A stretch of 64,000 nt of DNA from Malurus cyaneus samueli (GCA_009741485.1 CM019230.1:8642175-8706174), one strand, 5' to 3'. Counted from the first letter of the stretch, positions 22,601-36,230 are shown. Notes: generated by a model from the letters alone, not told the origin. Numbers and translations are program-made.

Positions 22601-25085
22601 AAAACAGTGATGCAATCCTTTCAACCCCAGCACGAAGGGATTCATTCACCTTTTGCCAGTTAAAAATCCCTGCTTTTCTGCACGTCCCTGCCCTGCCAGA
22701 GGCCAAGCAAACACAGTGCTGCCTGCAGCAGCAGGATGGGATATCCTTTTGCAAGGGGGATGCTCAAATAGAGCAAAATCAACTTTATGCTGTCAAGCTT
22801 TCCCCATCTGTGTTTCATCAGACAAAGAACCCGACTCAGAAGAGGAACAGCAGCAACAGCTGTGCTGTGCTCCAGACTCGACAAGGCCGGCCCAGGCCAC
22901 ATGTTTTAGGCTTATTCCCTTCCACCAATCCAGACCGTGGAAATCATAGGCTACAATTTCCTTTGGGACAATTTATTGGACAGTGAGGGGTTGACAGCGT
23001 GGAAAATTTGTGTATTTCCTTATGGATTTTTGTTCATGTTTTGAGTCTTGTTTTGAGTCTTGTTTTGAGTCATGTTTCGCAAGAAGCCTGCAAGCCTGAA
23101 AGCCAAAGGGCACATCCCAGCTTCCAGGCAGTCACTCAGTATGATCTGGAGCATCCTGCCCTTCCTGCATTCCAGTTTATCCTCTGCTAAAGTACAAACA
23201 CCTTTGGGGTTCAGAGGGAATATCTACCACCAGGATGGTTACCAAGTGCCCCAAGTGGCTCCTGGGTCAGTGTGTCTGACAGGTGCTTCACTGCCTTCTC
23301 AAACACCTTCTTTCTAAAAGCCAAACAACTTGTTCACATTCATATTTTTATCTATAGGACGCAGATTCTGTGGATTTGGTCATTCCTGTCTCAAAACTGA
23401 ACTAAGAGAATTGCAGAGCAAGTCTACTTACGCAGACATAAACATTTGTGTTATTGCTCCAAAGCAAAGAGCACAACTGAATATCCAAAAGACAATGACC
23501 TGCCTGACATGGTCCTTGGTATCTCAGGGCAGCTCATATGCCTTCTGAGGAATTGAAACCCAGATACTGCTCAAAGAATAACAAAATCCAAGAGGCAACA
23601 AACATTGTAGGAGACACCTTTCCCAGATAGATCTGGTATAATCTAAGATGGAGAGCAGATTGCTCACTGAGGGGAGGGAGCACTCTCAAATAGCAAACCA
23701 GGAAAACCAATTCAAGATCCCACAGAGAGTTTTAATCTTGTTGTCCTTGATTAGTCCTAGTCCCAGTGCTACAGTCCTCCCAGGCCACTTTGGCAACAGC
23801 TCAGAAGCCAAAGGCACAACCGCAGGAGTTCAGTGTGAAGTAAGTTGTTAAATGATTTCCCCCAACACAAAATATTCTATATTCACCTACTCCCTTGCAG
23901 GTGTCCTACTGCAGGCTAGCAAAAAGCCAAGCATGTTGCTTAGAGCACCAAACAAACCTGCCAGAGGGAATTAAGGTCTTCAAAATCAAGCAAGAGCAGT
24001 AGAAAGCAATCACAGCATCACAGACTGCGGTGAATTTTACAAGATCTCATGAGACTAGAACAGACTGTTCACATGCTACATTCTACTGCCCTGTGCAAAA
24101 CCAGGAAACTATACACAGGTGAGACAGACTAGAGAGAAAATAAATTATTAACAATGGGAAGTTACCCCTTCAATATTTTTCCTTGTATGACTCAGACTTT
24201 GCATGTGACTCTGCTGCTCGTAATTTGGCCATTTATGATAAGGACGATTTGCAACATGGATGCTGTTATCAGAGGAAATTATTTCAGCCCAAGCACAAGA
24301 AATTAGGGAATTTGTGCCAATTGTCTCCTATTTCACATGAAAGCCCTGTGACCCAGAGAACTTTCACACTGGCCTGAGAAATCATTACTGGTTCCAGCTG
24401 GAAATAAATATCCAGTCTTTCATTTGGTATGTATGTGTTCCAAATGATAAATATATATAGGGTTTGATGGTATAAATATCTGGCCTCTTGACACCATTGG
24501 GCCTGTCTGCTGCTCCCCTGCTGTACAGATTGCATTGGACCAGGAGCCTGGAGATTTTGGACCCTTTTCCCCTCTCCAAAGGGGATCTGTAATTACAAGC
24601 CCGTGACTTTATTCTATTCCCTGCACACTGAGGAGATGGAAGATGTTAACCTCACTGCAGCCCAAGCCCTCTGATGTTTGTTGCAGAGGGGGAATCAGGT
24701 GGGGAGCATCCCAGAGTTGCAAGGCAGTTGTGAGTCCTCTCCAGTGCAGTTCCCCTACAGACACTCTCAGCAAGGCTCATTGGTTCTATTTCAGGCAAAA
24801 CAATAAAACCAAGAAGAAATTCCCTTTGCAGCTCTGTGCTTCCCTCCCTGCTGTGCTCACCCCTGGCCCCCCAACCTGGATCATGCTGGTGTTGAGGTAT
24901 CCATTTCAGCTACAGAGAAATTTCATCTCATGGTGACGCCTTAGGATTTTTAGTTTCTATATTTTCATGCATCTGTATTCTCGTACTTCTCTAGTACAGC
25001 ACTAAAAACTACCATTCTCCCATCTTTAGACAAAACAATTCCTCTCTGAGCCTGAATCCAAGGACACTTTGCTGCCTCAGAGCCC
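19623..25085. other. Intergenic, no gene seen
   Basis: No supported exon. A short direct repeat of 'ttttgagtcttg' units (three in a row) lies at 23037-23073, and a (GACA)n-like run at about 21337-21362. Confidence 0.5.
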
Positions 25086-25372
25086 CAAAATATGGAAACA
25101 ACAGCAAGTTGGGGGGAGCAAGTTTGGGGTGGGTGACATCATCACCTGTAAAGATCATTGGAGAATTAAGACCCAATATGTTAATAAGGCAGAACTTATA
25201 AAAGGTGAAGATCTCGTGACCCAGTGTCCATTTTGGGTGTAGCCTCAGGAGGAGGCTTTGTCTGCCCTAATGTACCAGTGAGCCTGTTAGGCCTGGATTA
25301 AAGTTGTCTATTCTCATTCTCTTAAGTTTGTCTGGCCTCTTTTTCAGGTTAGACTGATTGATAAGGCATCAA
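25086..25372 (+). mobile_element. LTR-like element (probable solo LTR of an endogenous retrovirus)
   Basis: It has a TATA box (cttataaaagg, about 25195-25204) and, about 100 bases on, an ATTAAA polyadenylation signal (25297-25302). A T/G-rich stretch follows, ending near 'gataaggcatca'. That spacing is typical of the U3-R-U5 layout. Boundaries and target-site duplication are not certain, and no retroviral coding sequence is adjacent. Confidence 0.45.
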
Positions 25373-25379
25373 TGGTGTA

Positions 25380-26210
25380 AAAGGATCTTGCAGATGGCAA
25401 CACCATTTCTGAAATATCAGAGCCTTTTTTTTGGTTTGCAGCTGAGAGCTTCCTTATTGAAGCATAGCTTCTCTTTCCCACCCAACATAAAGATGATTTG
25501 AAACTATTTATCCTAAAAAAATTCTGGTTGTTCTTAACAGACTTTTTTCATACCAAAGTCTGACTCTTGATTAGGACACAGTTTTATTAACTTTTACAAC
25601 TCCATTTATTGCAACTGATGTTCTCTGACTCACACCAGTTCCTCCAACACCGACTTTCAACCTTCTCTAGAGGTGTTTTTCTTCCATGAGACACAGTCAG
25701 ATGCCAGCAGGCTACAGTCCAGCTCCTCAGAACACTCATTTATTTATGCACCACGGATATTCCTCATTATTGCTAACATTTTGCAGTTGAAGCCTGTCAG
25801 TTGTGCCACACAGGAAAGATCTGTTTCAGAGAGAATCATGACTTCTGGCAGCACAACCCTGGAAACTCACAGCTTCATTATTCCCCAGGACTGCTTCTAC
25901 AGCAGGCACTGTACAAATCAAATTGGGAGACAAATGAAGACTTTCAAGTTTTCATTCCCCTTTAGAAACCGACGTAGAAATACAGCACTCTTTACTGGTT
26001 TTTCCCCCCTCTGTTAAAATGGCAGTAAATTCTTTATCCAGATGTGAAGGTACAAGCAGGAAGGGAGTTCAGCCTTAAGGAATTGAATTGAGGAAGTGTG
26101 GTCAATCAGCTCAGTGTCTGATCACCACAGCAGTGAGCTCGCAATAAACTCTTCAAGACACCAGGATTATGGTACATGTGTTAGAAGTAGCTCAGTGCTA
26201 CCTGAAGTTA
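25380..26210. other. Intergenic, no gene seen
   Basis: No supported exon or well-preserved repeat. Confidence 0.5.
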
Positions 26211-26465
26211 TCATGGAATCCTGGAATTGTTTTGGTTGGAAAAAACCTCCTGGATCATCGAGTCCAACCTGTGCACAATCCCCACCTTATCACCGACCCC
26301 AGCGAGCCAGATCCAGCTGTTCCTTGGACACCTCCCCTTGCTGGGAAGCCCCTTCTGAAGCCTAACAATCATTTCAGTGATTAAATTCTTCCAGATGTCC
26401 AAACTAAACATCCCCTGATACAACTTGAGACCATTTCCTCTTGTGCTGTCAAGGGGAAAAAGAAC
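26211..26465 (-). mobile_element. CR1 LINE 3' fragment, minus orientation
   Basis: Starts 'tcatggaatcctggaattgt' then 'ggatcatcgagtccaacctg', the reverse complement of the CR1 3' end. It continues through 'aaattcttccagatgtccaa' and 'accatttcctcttgtgctgtc', which match the older CR1 3' region. Moderately diverged. Confidence 0.85.
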
Positions 26466-29400
26466 ATCAGGAAGTGTTAGGAAGCAAACACAGGTCAGAA
26501 CTGCTAAACCCACAGCATTACCTCATACTTCAATAATAAAAACTAGATCTGAAAAATATGCAAACATGGGCAATGGGGGAAATATGGGCTGCAGGAGACA
26601 ACAAAGATGTGCAAAAGATAGCCCTGAAAATGTAAATGACCCAGTGAAACAGGGAATGTCACCTCCCCTGTCCTTGCAGCACAACAAAGTGTGGTTCACA
26701 AAAATCATCTCTTTGCTCTGTGCTTTAAATGATCAAGAGAAGGGCCCTTTGCTGCGGGACAAGCTGCCAGCCCAGAAACTCTCATTGCATTTAGGATTAG
26801 ACAGTTCCATGGAAGGAAGGCACAGCTATGAGGGCTCTTCAGCACTTTGGCTCTGATGTGAACTCCAGCTCGGGCTCTCCAGCATCTGCTGCATCCCAAG
26901 GGAGCACCAGCTACGTGCAGGTTGCTGGTCATCCTTAGAGATGGGGTGTTGGGATCCAGCCATGGCCAGCACAGATGCTTTGCTCTCAATAAGTGTCAAG
27001 ATGTTCTTTCCCTATGAAATAAATAATTATAAGTGGGTTTGGAGTTTTAATTTTGTTGCTTTTTCTGCTCAGAAGAGCATGAGGGACAAAGGATGAAACA
27101 GGTGAGGCAGCAGGCATTGAGTCCAAGCAGCTCTGAGTTTTTAAAGGACTATGGATGGAACAGAATGAGGGCAGTGAAGAGGCACTGTATTTGGATTTTT
27201 CCATCCATAAATACACATAAAAACAATTGCACACATAATTAAAAACACTTGTGAAGCATCCAAATTACATGCAGAATACATTTATTTCAACACAAAGCTG
27301 TTCCAAATCCAAGTCATTGTAACTTGTAACAAAACCGCAGTAAAATACTGGCAAGAAACATTCAATCAGGAGCTACAGCAGGACCTCACGCCTCACATTT
27401 CCTTCAGATTAATTCCCAGAATCGTTATAAGCTTTCCTATCAGACCATGCTCAGTTGTCCTCAGGGTGTCTTTGCACCATTCTTTCTGTTTTCACAACTC
27501 GGACTCGCTGCAGGCATCATTGAAGCAAGATCTGCTTTTATACAGATGCTCCAAGAAAAGAAAGATCCAGGAAACAATTTTATAACAAGACATTCTAATC
27601 CTTCTCTATGCTAAATACTCCCATAATCCACCCAGGAATAACTTTTTCTCACCAGTGTGTGACCCACTGCCCCTTGCAAAGGTAACCAAGCTCATGAAGA
27701 CCTGGAGGGATGTAAGGTGGCACCAAGCACTGCCTGCAGGTGATCAGGACATCATCCTTTTCCAATTGCTGAGAACCAGTCTAGGGGTGACGACCACAAA
27801 CTGGAGCACAGTTGCAAAGAATTAAAGCTCCCAGGATGAAAAGCACTTGGTCTCAGCCACCAGCCTGGCTCCTGAGCAAGTTACATGTGAATGCAGATGG
27901 CCACAGAGCTGTTTCACAATAGTTCAAACTGGCCATTGCAGCAAAGAAATATCATTGCTTTCCTTTTTGACAAAAAGATTTTCATTTTTATTGTAGGGCT
28001 GTGGGAGAAAAAAATATTGGGCAGCCAAAAAAACCCCACCAGTTACAAAACATGCAATGCCTGTTTTCAGGCACGTAACTCCACGTGCCCTGGCCCCTGC
28101 TGAGGAAGCTGATTGTGGTTCTAGCAATGAAATAGGAAATCCAGGTGTGTGTTTCACCCAAGCTGGGTTCTGGGTGCTCTCAGAGGGGGCTGCCTGACTA
28201 ATCCTGGCGCTGAGCTTACTCCATGAACAGGTGACATAACCTCAGCATCAGCACAGCTTGTTGATTCCGTTAATGTTACAATGATAGGAGCAGAGATAAA
28301 TCTAACATGTTGACATCATAAAATAGAAGAAAACATTTTTGACATGATGTGATAAGATCTCTAAAATTGAATGGGAGAATGCAGCTTCCTGAACCTTCAA
28401 GGGACGCCTTCCTTTTGTTCTATTATTTCAGGGAACTACACTGATTTCCCATAAGAAGCCTAGATCTTTGACTGCCCTACTGCTGAAGCTCCAGGAGGAG
28501 AAACTGGGGTGAAAGTTCCAGGGCTGGATCTCCTCTTAGAGGCCTCCCAGAGTCTGAGTTCATAGATAAGATGAGGGAAGGGAAGAGGTTGATTGTGCAA
28601 GATTAAGTGGCCAGGACAGCTGAGAGAGGAGCCACTACAGTCCAAGCAGAAATTAGTTTAATTTTTTTCTCATGCATGTTTCAGGCATTCACTTTGTCTC
28701 CTCAATCCTCCATCCACTTAACTCACATTTCATAAACTTCCATTTCCTTCTATTGTGCTGACTCCTGGGCACACAAAGTCTCTTGAGTGGATGTTTGTTC
28801 TCAAGAGCCCAAAATAATCCTTAATTACCATCCTGGCGCAGAACTGATACATCCTTCAAAAACTGCTTCAAATATTTTATTATTTTAAAATTATTTTTAT
28901 GACCAAGCACGAACTCCTGCTCTAAGAGAAAAGCTCATTAAGAATCCTAACAGAACATGACCAAAGCTTTTTAAATCTGAAAGGTCACCTTCTAAAAGCA
29001 ATCCCCAACCTCTGCTTCAAACTTCCAACAGTAATTACAGCAGAGCAGGAAAATTCCAGGAGCTCAATACCTGCATGTGCCATAGCCCCGGGGGGGTCAG
29101 GCCTGGTGTGAGCCCATGTGTCACTGTCACACAGTGAGAGGCTGAGCTTTGGGGCTGTGACTGTAGCCAACCGCAATGGGAGGGCAGTGGACACAGAGCA
29201 GCTCCAAAAAGCCCTGGGAGGAGCTCCACAGACAGATCCCAGCTCATCAGGAAGACAAGAGACAATACAGGTGCTTTGAAAAATATTGTGGGTCTTTAAC
29301 TGCCTCATTGGTGGCTACAGAGGTTCTCAGGATTGTGTCACATCTGTCACCAGTTTCCCTCTGGTCCCAGTGACTGGGACCCTTCTCCATGTGAACAGCA

Positions 29401-29740
29401 GGATGCTGCTGGGAGCTGCACACAGTCCTGCTCTGCAGGTCATGGGTATTTTCAGTCCCATTTGGTATTTTAGGTTTTGGATCACCTCTCTGCTCCAGCT
29501 GAGCCAAAAGACCTCTGTGAACAATATGGGTCAGTGAGGCACAGGATGCTGTGAAAACACGTGCCATAAAACCTCAGCCTCGTGACAACACAAGATGCTA
29601 GAGAAAAGGAAAAGTCCAGTTTGTTATGAACAAAATCACTGCATGGTGAGACGAGCTGCTAACTTACATTGAGATGTTTGGCAGACAGGTAGGGAACAGA
29701 GGGGGCTGGAACATCTGCTCCTAGAATGGCAGGGCTCATG
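26466..29740. other. Intergenic, no gene seen
   Basis: Short frames only, with no domain or splice support. Confidence 0.5.
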
Positions 29741-30775
29741 AAATCACAGAATCACAGAATGGTTTGGGTTGGAAGGGACCTTAAAGATCATCTCATTCCA
29801 CCCCCTGCCATGGCAGGAATACCTTCCACTGTCCCAGGGTGCTCCAAGCCCAGTCCAACCTGGCTCTGGACACATCCAGGGATCCAGAGGCAGCCACAGC
29901 TGCTCTGGGCACCCTGTGCCGGACCTCACCATCGTCACATGGAAGATTTTTTTCCTAATATCTAACCCTGTCTTTTTTCAGTGAAGCCATTCCTCCTTGT
30001 CCTGTCACTCCAGGCCTCTCCTGTAAATAGTCTCTCTCCATCTTTCCTACAGACTCCTTTCAGATGCTGGAAAGTTGCAATTTGGTCACCCCAAAGCCTT
30101 CCCTTCCCTTCTCCAGGCTGAACAATCCCAGCTGTCCCAGCCTTCCCTCCCAGCAGAGCTGCTCCATCCTCTGCCCATCCTGGAGCCTCCTCTGGGCTCT
30201 GTGCAGCAGCTCCAGCTCCTCCCTGTGCTGGGCCCAGGGTGGGGCTCACCTGAGCACAGGGGCAGAGGGGCAGGATCCCTCCCTTTCCTCCCCTGCTCAG
30301 CCCAGGGGAATGTGGTCCAGGGTAGGTCCAGCTCTCACCCCCAGCACCCCCAGGTCCTTCTCCCAGGCTGCTCCAGCTCCTTATCCCCAGCCTGGGTTTA
30401 TCCCAGGGGTTGCCCCGACCCAGGGGCAGCATCAGCACCTGTCTTGTTAAACCTCCCGAGATTTCCATGGGCCACTTCTGGAACTTGTCCAGGTCCCTGT
30501 GGATGGCCCTGTCCTTCAGGGGTGTCACCACACCCTCAGCTCAGTGTCCCCTGCAAACCTGCTGAGGGTGCACTCATCCCTTTGTCTGTCCTTAATGAGG
30601 ATATTAAATAGCACTGGTCCCAACACCGACCCCTGAGGGACAGCACTGGTCACTGATGTTCATCAGAACCCTGAGCCATTGACCATGACCGTCTAGAAGA
30701 GACCATCCAACACTTTGTTATCCATCTAACAGTCCACTCATCAAATCCATCTCTGTCCAATTTAGAGTCAGTTTA
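29741..30775 (-). mobile_element. CR1 LINE, about 1 kb 3' part including the reverse-transcriptase ORF tail
   Basis: The plus strand starts with the CR1 tail in reverse (aaatcacagaatcacagaat, then ggtttgggttggaagggacc). The minus-strand reading contains degraded ORF2 C-terminal segments such as LDKFQKWPMEISGG, LFSLEKR-like and DIRKK-like blocks. Frameshifts break the ORF. The upper end is around 'ctgtccaatttagagtc' (30758-30774). This is the longest CR1 copy in the window, and 5' truncation is normal for the family. Confidence 0.9.
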
Positions 30776-31665
30776 GGATCAAACACCCCTAGCAGCAGGC
30801 ACACAGGTGATCCTTTGAGAACTCTCTGTTTCTACTTGCAGGTTATTTTTTGTGTTGCTCTCCAGCTGCTTTCCTGCAAGCCTGGAGAAGCTAAAAGGGC
30901 AACACGTCAGGCTCCATTAGTGTGGGATTTGATTTGGGGTTTTTTTTACGATTAAAATCTGGTCTCTTTTCTCATAGAAAACAATAAAATGGAGCAAACT
31001 CTGTGCTCAAAGCTCTTGGCAGGCACTGCCAGGCACGAGCCCACTGCCATGGCTGGGCCTGTGACACAGCTGGCATGGGTAAGGCATGAGCTGCTCTGGG
31101 GAGGAAGAAGGAGCCACGGTAAAGCTGCTGGGCACCCCCTGACTGGTACTCTGCTATCTCACAGACATCATTTATGGGTCACACACCCTCAGGCAGAGGG
31201 TCAGGACATGTATATCACAGGAGCTGGCGAGAGAATAAATCCACACATTGCAAAATCTCTGTCAATTCCAACCGTCTGCAGCCTTGCAATGCCTTCAGAG
31301 CCCAAAGGTCACAGCCTATGGATCTGTGTTTCTCATCCTGGCAGGAAACAATGCTTTTCCTGAGACCAAATGAGCACCCAAAGGTGTCATTGGCACCCAA
31401 GTGGAGCCGACACTTGATACATATGGTCTATATCAAAATGACAAGGTGCTTACGAGGCTTATTAATTGAAAACTTTCTATAGCCTTTTTATATGTTATCA
31501 ATATAAGAATGTAATAACTTTTTACATATTATTATAATACAATGCAATCACTTTCAATATATTATCAATCATAGCCTTTTTTACATTGCTATAAGTTCTT
31601 TAATCTTGTATTAGCAACATGCAGTGTACCAGCTGCCCGTAATCTAACCAGCTGGATTAGTACAT
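30776..31665. other. Intergenic, no gene seen
   Basis: An A/T-rich stretch at 31470-31620 with repeated 'tatattatcaat'-like pieces. No gene support. Confidence 0.5.
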
Positions 31666-32201
31666 AGATATGTGAAATCACCAAGGGGCATAAATAAAAA
31701 AAAGTTCTGAAGAAAGTAGACAGGTAGATGCTATAAACAAGGAACAGTAGAGATCACTAATGAGAACTTGGCAGAGGCATGGGACAGTCAGCAAAATAAT
31801 TGGGAATTATGGCTTGGAGGACCAGAAAAAAACCATGAACATCACAGCTGTGCATGCCCTGAAGACAAAGGTGAAAAGTCCACCATGATGAAGAGGATGA
31901 TATCTCATTAGAGGAAGACCCCCACGACCACTGAATTGAGGGTGACGCACATACGCTTGTAAAACTGTGATATCGTGTATTTCCGTGCCCATGTATAGGG
32001 TGGTGTATGGTGGGCGTATGGGGGCAGTGACAATGTTCATGTTACACCGTGCTTACTGTATAAATATGTGCCAATTTGAAGCAAAGGCAGGTGGGTTAGG
32101 AGGAGAAATCCCCCTCACCTCCAGCGCTGCAATAAACAAATACCTGCTCTATAGACACCTGTCTATGGAGTTTTATTTCTAGGCCTTTATCGGGCATCAC
32201 A
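31666..32201 (+). mobile_element. LTR-like element (probable solo LTR, endogenous retrovirus)
   Basis: A TATA box (TATAAATA, 32059-32066) is followed about 70 bases later by AATAAA (32131-32136). A T-rich U5-like stretch follows, ending in 'gggcatcaca' at about 32201. The end CA fits an LTR. The left edge is approximate (a TG at 31669 is one candidate), and I found no clear target-site duplication. No gag, pol or env reading is attached. Confidence 0.5.
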
Positions 32202-35051
32202 CTCCGCCAGGACCAGCAGAATGCCCATAGCTGGTCCTGAATGTCAGCAGCGTTTGGGTACCCTCATCCCCAGCCAGCCCACAGGAATAAGACTCCTGTC
32301 AGATTTGCCTTGGTGATTGATAACATGAGGTGACAGCAGGAAAAAGAAAAGCAGGGCAGGTAAGTCAATCCAGCAGAGAAAAATAGAACTCACTTTCTGC
32401 TGTTTCTATTTTGATTTTTTTTTTTTTTGCCAGAACAAAATTAAATAGATGAATGTCCATTTCCTGCAGAGTAAGATAATATCATTCATAAAAAACAATA
32501 TCGGCCTTCACCAAGAGCCTAGTGTGTCTGTAGAATGCCTGACATTCCCAGAGAGAGTCTGTAAATTGATTGTTTTAGAGAAAGGAAAATCAAAGCTTGT
32601 GTTTTCCTTCCCAGGGAGTAAATGCCCTTCATGTGTTTCTGTCACAACAAAAGTTTCTTTAATATAAACAGAAGCAGCAACACTTCCAAAGCTCAGAAAC
32701 AAGTTAGTTGAAGGACTAAAATAAAATAAAACCTCCCACCTCTGAGACATCAGAGCTGCTGACCTCGTCCCAAGATTGGACCATTTTTATTCTTTGTAGA
32801 GACAGCCCAGAGCATAAAAATCATAACATGCTCATGTCCCAGGTCCAAACACCTCAGTCAGGCAGAACAGGAGCAAAGCAGTGGCTTTGGACTTCAGCCA
32901 TTGGGAGAAACTCAAACCCTCCCACTCCTGTCTTTTGTTGTCCCAAGGCATCTGGGCAGCCACACCCAGCTCCTCCCCAATGTCACACAGCATCTCCCAA
33001 AGCACACGTCCAGTAACATTCCAGTAACACCAGTATTGCTGTCAGAGAAACTCAGATTATCTTGCTGGAAAACTCAGGGGGTTGTGCCAGGCTGGTTCTC
33101 CAGCATCCAGATAATGGATTTACAGTCTCAGTGTAAATATTTAAGATACACATCATACTGGGTGTAGCCACATCCACCTGCCAGATCCAAACCAGCTACT
33201 CAAAAGTTTATTCCCAGGTAGAGCTGTCCTTTCCTGATTTTCAGCTCTCCATGACCTCTTTCCACCTCTCACCCTAGAAGAGCAGGAGATGACTCTCACT
33301 CTGCTTGTGCTTTCATTTACACAAATCCAGGCACTGAAATTTTTCCTGCAGTTCCAACTGTAGGAAGGCTTTGAAGCAGGGCTAGGTGAGCTGTCAGACC
33401 ATTTATTATTCCTTTTATGTGAAAACACCTGGGACACAAGATGGTTTTTCATTCCTTTTCCATAAATGTGCTTGAATGGTTACAACTTCTTTTATCCTTT
33501 TTTTCAAAAGTGTCCAAATCCATGAAAAGGATTTTGGTGAAGCTTTGTTTGCATGCACTGTCTGGGAGAAAGCTCCTACGTGGCCTTTGTGTCACAGCAG
33601 CAGTCCCAGTCCTGGCACAGGATCACATTATATAAGCAACTGTGCAAATTAGAAATTACTTAAGTCAGTCTTTCATTTCTATATTTAGCAACCCTGAAAC
33701 CACTACAACTTACTTTAAACAAACCTAAAGCGATAGAAAGGGACAATATCTTTTGAATCTCAGATGAATAACCAATTCTAACAGAGCCACAGATAGTGGT
33801 CCCTGGGGAACCCACACATCTCCACACAGAGACAGGCTAAATACTCAGCAGATAAAAAGTATCAGTACAAAACAGATCACAGAAGTTGTCAATTATGGCT
33901 TTTTCTGCCTCGAACTGTGCACTGCCCAACACAGCCTCACCCCTGCAATTCTGCAACTTGGATGCTGGGCTGCATTTCCAGTAAATGAAAAAACAGACGC
34001 ATGCAATGATTTGAGGTATTAATTGGACTAATACCAAGTGCCACGTGAAGGCTGTCCCCTGAGCTCATCTCCCCTCCCAGCCTCACCCCATCCCTGCAAT
34101 GCCTCTGTGCCACTGCAGTGCTCAGTGCCTGACTCTGGCTGTGCCGAGCACGGAGCAGACACAGCCTCAGCTTGGGCTCCCACTCCTTAGCCAGAGGGAA
34201 CAGACAGCAGCTTGTGGTACAAGTGGATTTCCTTTCTCCAGCTTCTGGATTGCAGCATTTCCCCCTGCAGCCTTGCATTTCCCTGCTGCACTCACCAAGA
34301 TGTTCCACACAATCCAGAGGGTTCCATCAGTCTGAGGAGCCTGAGCTGCAGCTTCCCTGTGCCCATCAAATCCAAACTCCAGCCAGAAACTTGCCCAGCA
34401 GATTTGTACCTTCCACTCTCTCAACCTGTGGCATAAGAAGAGTCTTCTTGTGGAAGAGATCCTCGGCTTGAAGTTGGAAACAAGATTTGTGGACAATGTT
34501 TATTGCCACGTGCCAACAGGTATACAATGCATACTCCTTCCCTGAGGCAGCCATCAGTCAGCTCCATGCAGCAGCCCAGCATCTGCTGCAAAACTGCTGA
34601 CAGATGTATTTACAGGCTGCTGTTGGAGGCATGATTGCCTTAGGAAGGGCCCTAAGCTCATCATGGAGCTTCCTTCCTGTTCTGTTTGTGGTTGGCCTGA
34701 AAAAACAGTAACACTTAAAAAAACCCCATATTAAATTGTTCCAGTGAAAATACTCAGAATAAACCTGTCCAGCATAAAAGCTTTACACAAGTCATTCAGT
34801 TCTCATGGCAGAGGATGGTGGACAAGGCTCAACTTTAAAGTGTTATTAAAATGAAAAACCCTTTTGCAGGCAAAAAGAGGAGAATCACCAGATTCCCTGA
34901 TCAGGACCCTGCTGTGACCTGCAGCATGACCTCAGGCTGCTCAGCCTCACCACTGCCCACAGCAGCTGAGGGGATCCCAGCCAGGGGCACAGGCATCCTC
35001 CAGCTCCTCCTGGTCATCCCTGCGCCTGGGACCCATCTGGGCATGCTGGGG
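32202..35051. other. Intergenic, no gene seen
   Basis: No supported exon. Frames are short and without domain character. Confidence 0.5.
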
Positions 35052-35262
35052 CTCACCCCAAACAGGGCACCAGGGCACAAACCCCAGCACAGGGACACAG
35101 GACAGGGCACTGAGGCACAGATCCCAACACAGGACAGAGCACTGAGGCACAGATCCCAACAGGGACACAGGCAGGGCACTGAGGCACAGATCCCAATGCA
35201 GGGACACAGGATGGGGCACTGAGGCACAGATCCCAACACAGGGACACAGGACAAGGCACTGA
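35052..35262. repeat. Minisatellite, about 41-bp unit
   Basis: About five imperfect copies of a unit containing 'gggacacaggacagggcac' and 'tgaggcacagatcccaacac'. The central copies are nearly identical and differ by small deletions. The frames through it (for example the repeated cysteine/proline-rich minus-strand frame at 34901-35281) are repeat artefacts. Confidence 0.92.
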
Positions 35263-35784
35263 AAGAAACTAATAAAACCAAGAAAATATTTTTAGAAATG
35301 TCTATATATATATATGCAGATATGAATCAATTATTTGAGCTGATGCAGCTTAAGTCTAACAAATCTGAGCTCCAGAGCAGGCAATGGCTGCTCAGGGCAG
35401 GGATTGTTCTCCCTTTGCTTTACACCTGAAGCTGCAGCTTGCCTGGGTAAGAAAGGGGGAGAAAAAACAGATGACTCCTCAGCTGCTGATTTGAATTTGG
35501 CCCACTGAATGGGAGAGAAACTGCCCTTTGCTGGCCTGCAATCCTGCCAATCCTTTCGAAACAGGACTGAGGTTTTACATTCTCCCCTGGAGCAGCCCGG
35601 GATAAAAAGTTTCTGTGGCAGTCCCAGCATCAGGGACTGATGGCCATCCTGCTCTGCAGGAAGGGAAATCAGGAACAGAGCAGGACCTAAGGGCTGGGAA
35701 CCCACCAGGGACCCCTGAGCTGACCAGCTGGGGTGCCTCAACACCCCCGAGCTGTGGTGCTGCCCCTCAGCTGGGTGTTATGAA

Positions 35785-36045
35785 TGAGAGGGTTTGAGAT
35801 CACTAAAAAATCCCTGGCAAGGGAGGGAGAAATAATAACTTAATATTGAGCAACAAAGCACAGCAATGTTCCTTGGCAAGATTCACTGCATTGCTTATGG
35901 GACAGCTAAGACAACCAACAACGAAACCAAACAAAATCCAGGCAACCAAAACAGAAATGATCCGAGAACTATCTGGGGATGTGGGAATGTGCGTTTAAGT
36001 GGGTGTGATAAAAGGAGCAGGGTGAAGGAGGCCTGGCCCAGGCTC
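35785..36045. repeat. Dispersed repeat, copy 2 (partner at about 5514-5775)
   Basis: Starts 'tttgagatcactaaa' and follows the same order of blocks as copy 1: 'ttggcaagattcactgca', 'aaaatccagg', 'aaaacagaaatgatccgaga', 'actatctgggg' and 'gtgggtgtgataaaaggagc'. Family not named. Confidence 0.5.
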
Positions 36046-36185
36046 TCACCCTGGGGTACGTGGGGATGCTGCTGGGGGGCTCCTGTCCCACTCCCCGTGG
36101 CCCCACCATTCCCATGTCAGGCTCTGCAGGATCTTCTGGAACATCGTCTGGGGGAAGCTGCAGCACCAGGGAGAGGGGTATCTGG

Positions 36186-36230
36186 GGGGACAGAGGGGAC
36201 AGAGGGGACAGGGGGGACAGGGGACCCCGC
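36186..36230. repeat. Short 'gggacagag' tandem repeat
   Basis: Four to five units of 'ggggacaga/gg' in a row, G-rich on the plus strand. Confidence 0.85.

Noticed and set aside
29962..30531. 189-codon minus-strand frame
   Set aside because: It lies inside the CR1 element and is a decayed reverse-transcriptase tail, not a host gene.
34901..35281. Cysteine-rich repeated minus-strand frame
   Set aside because: An artefact of translating the 41-bp minisatellite. The periodicity follows the DNA unit rather than a protein repeat.
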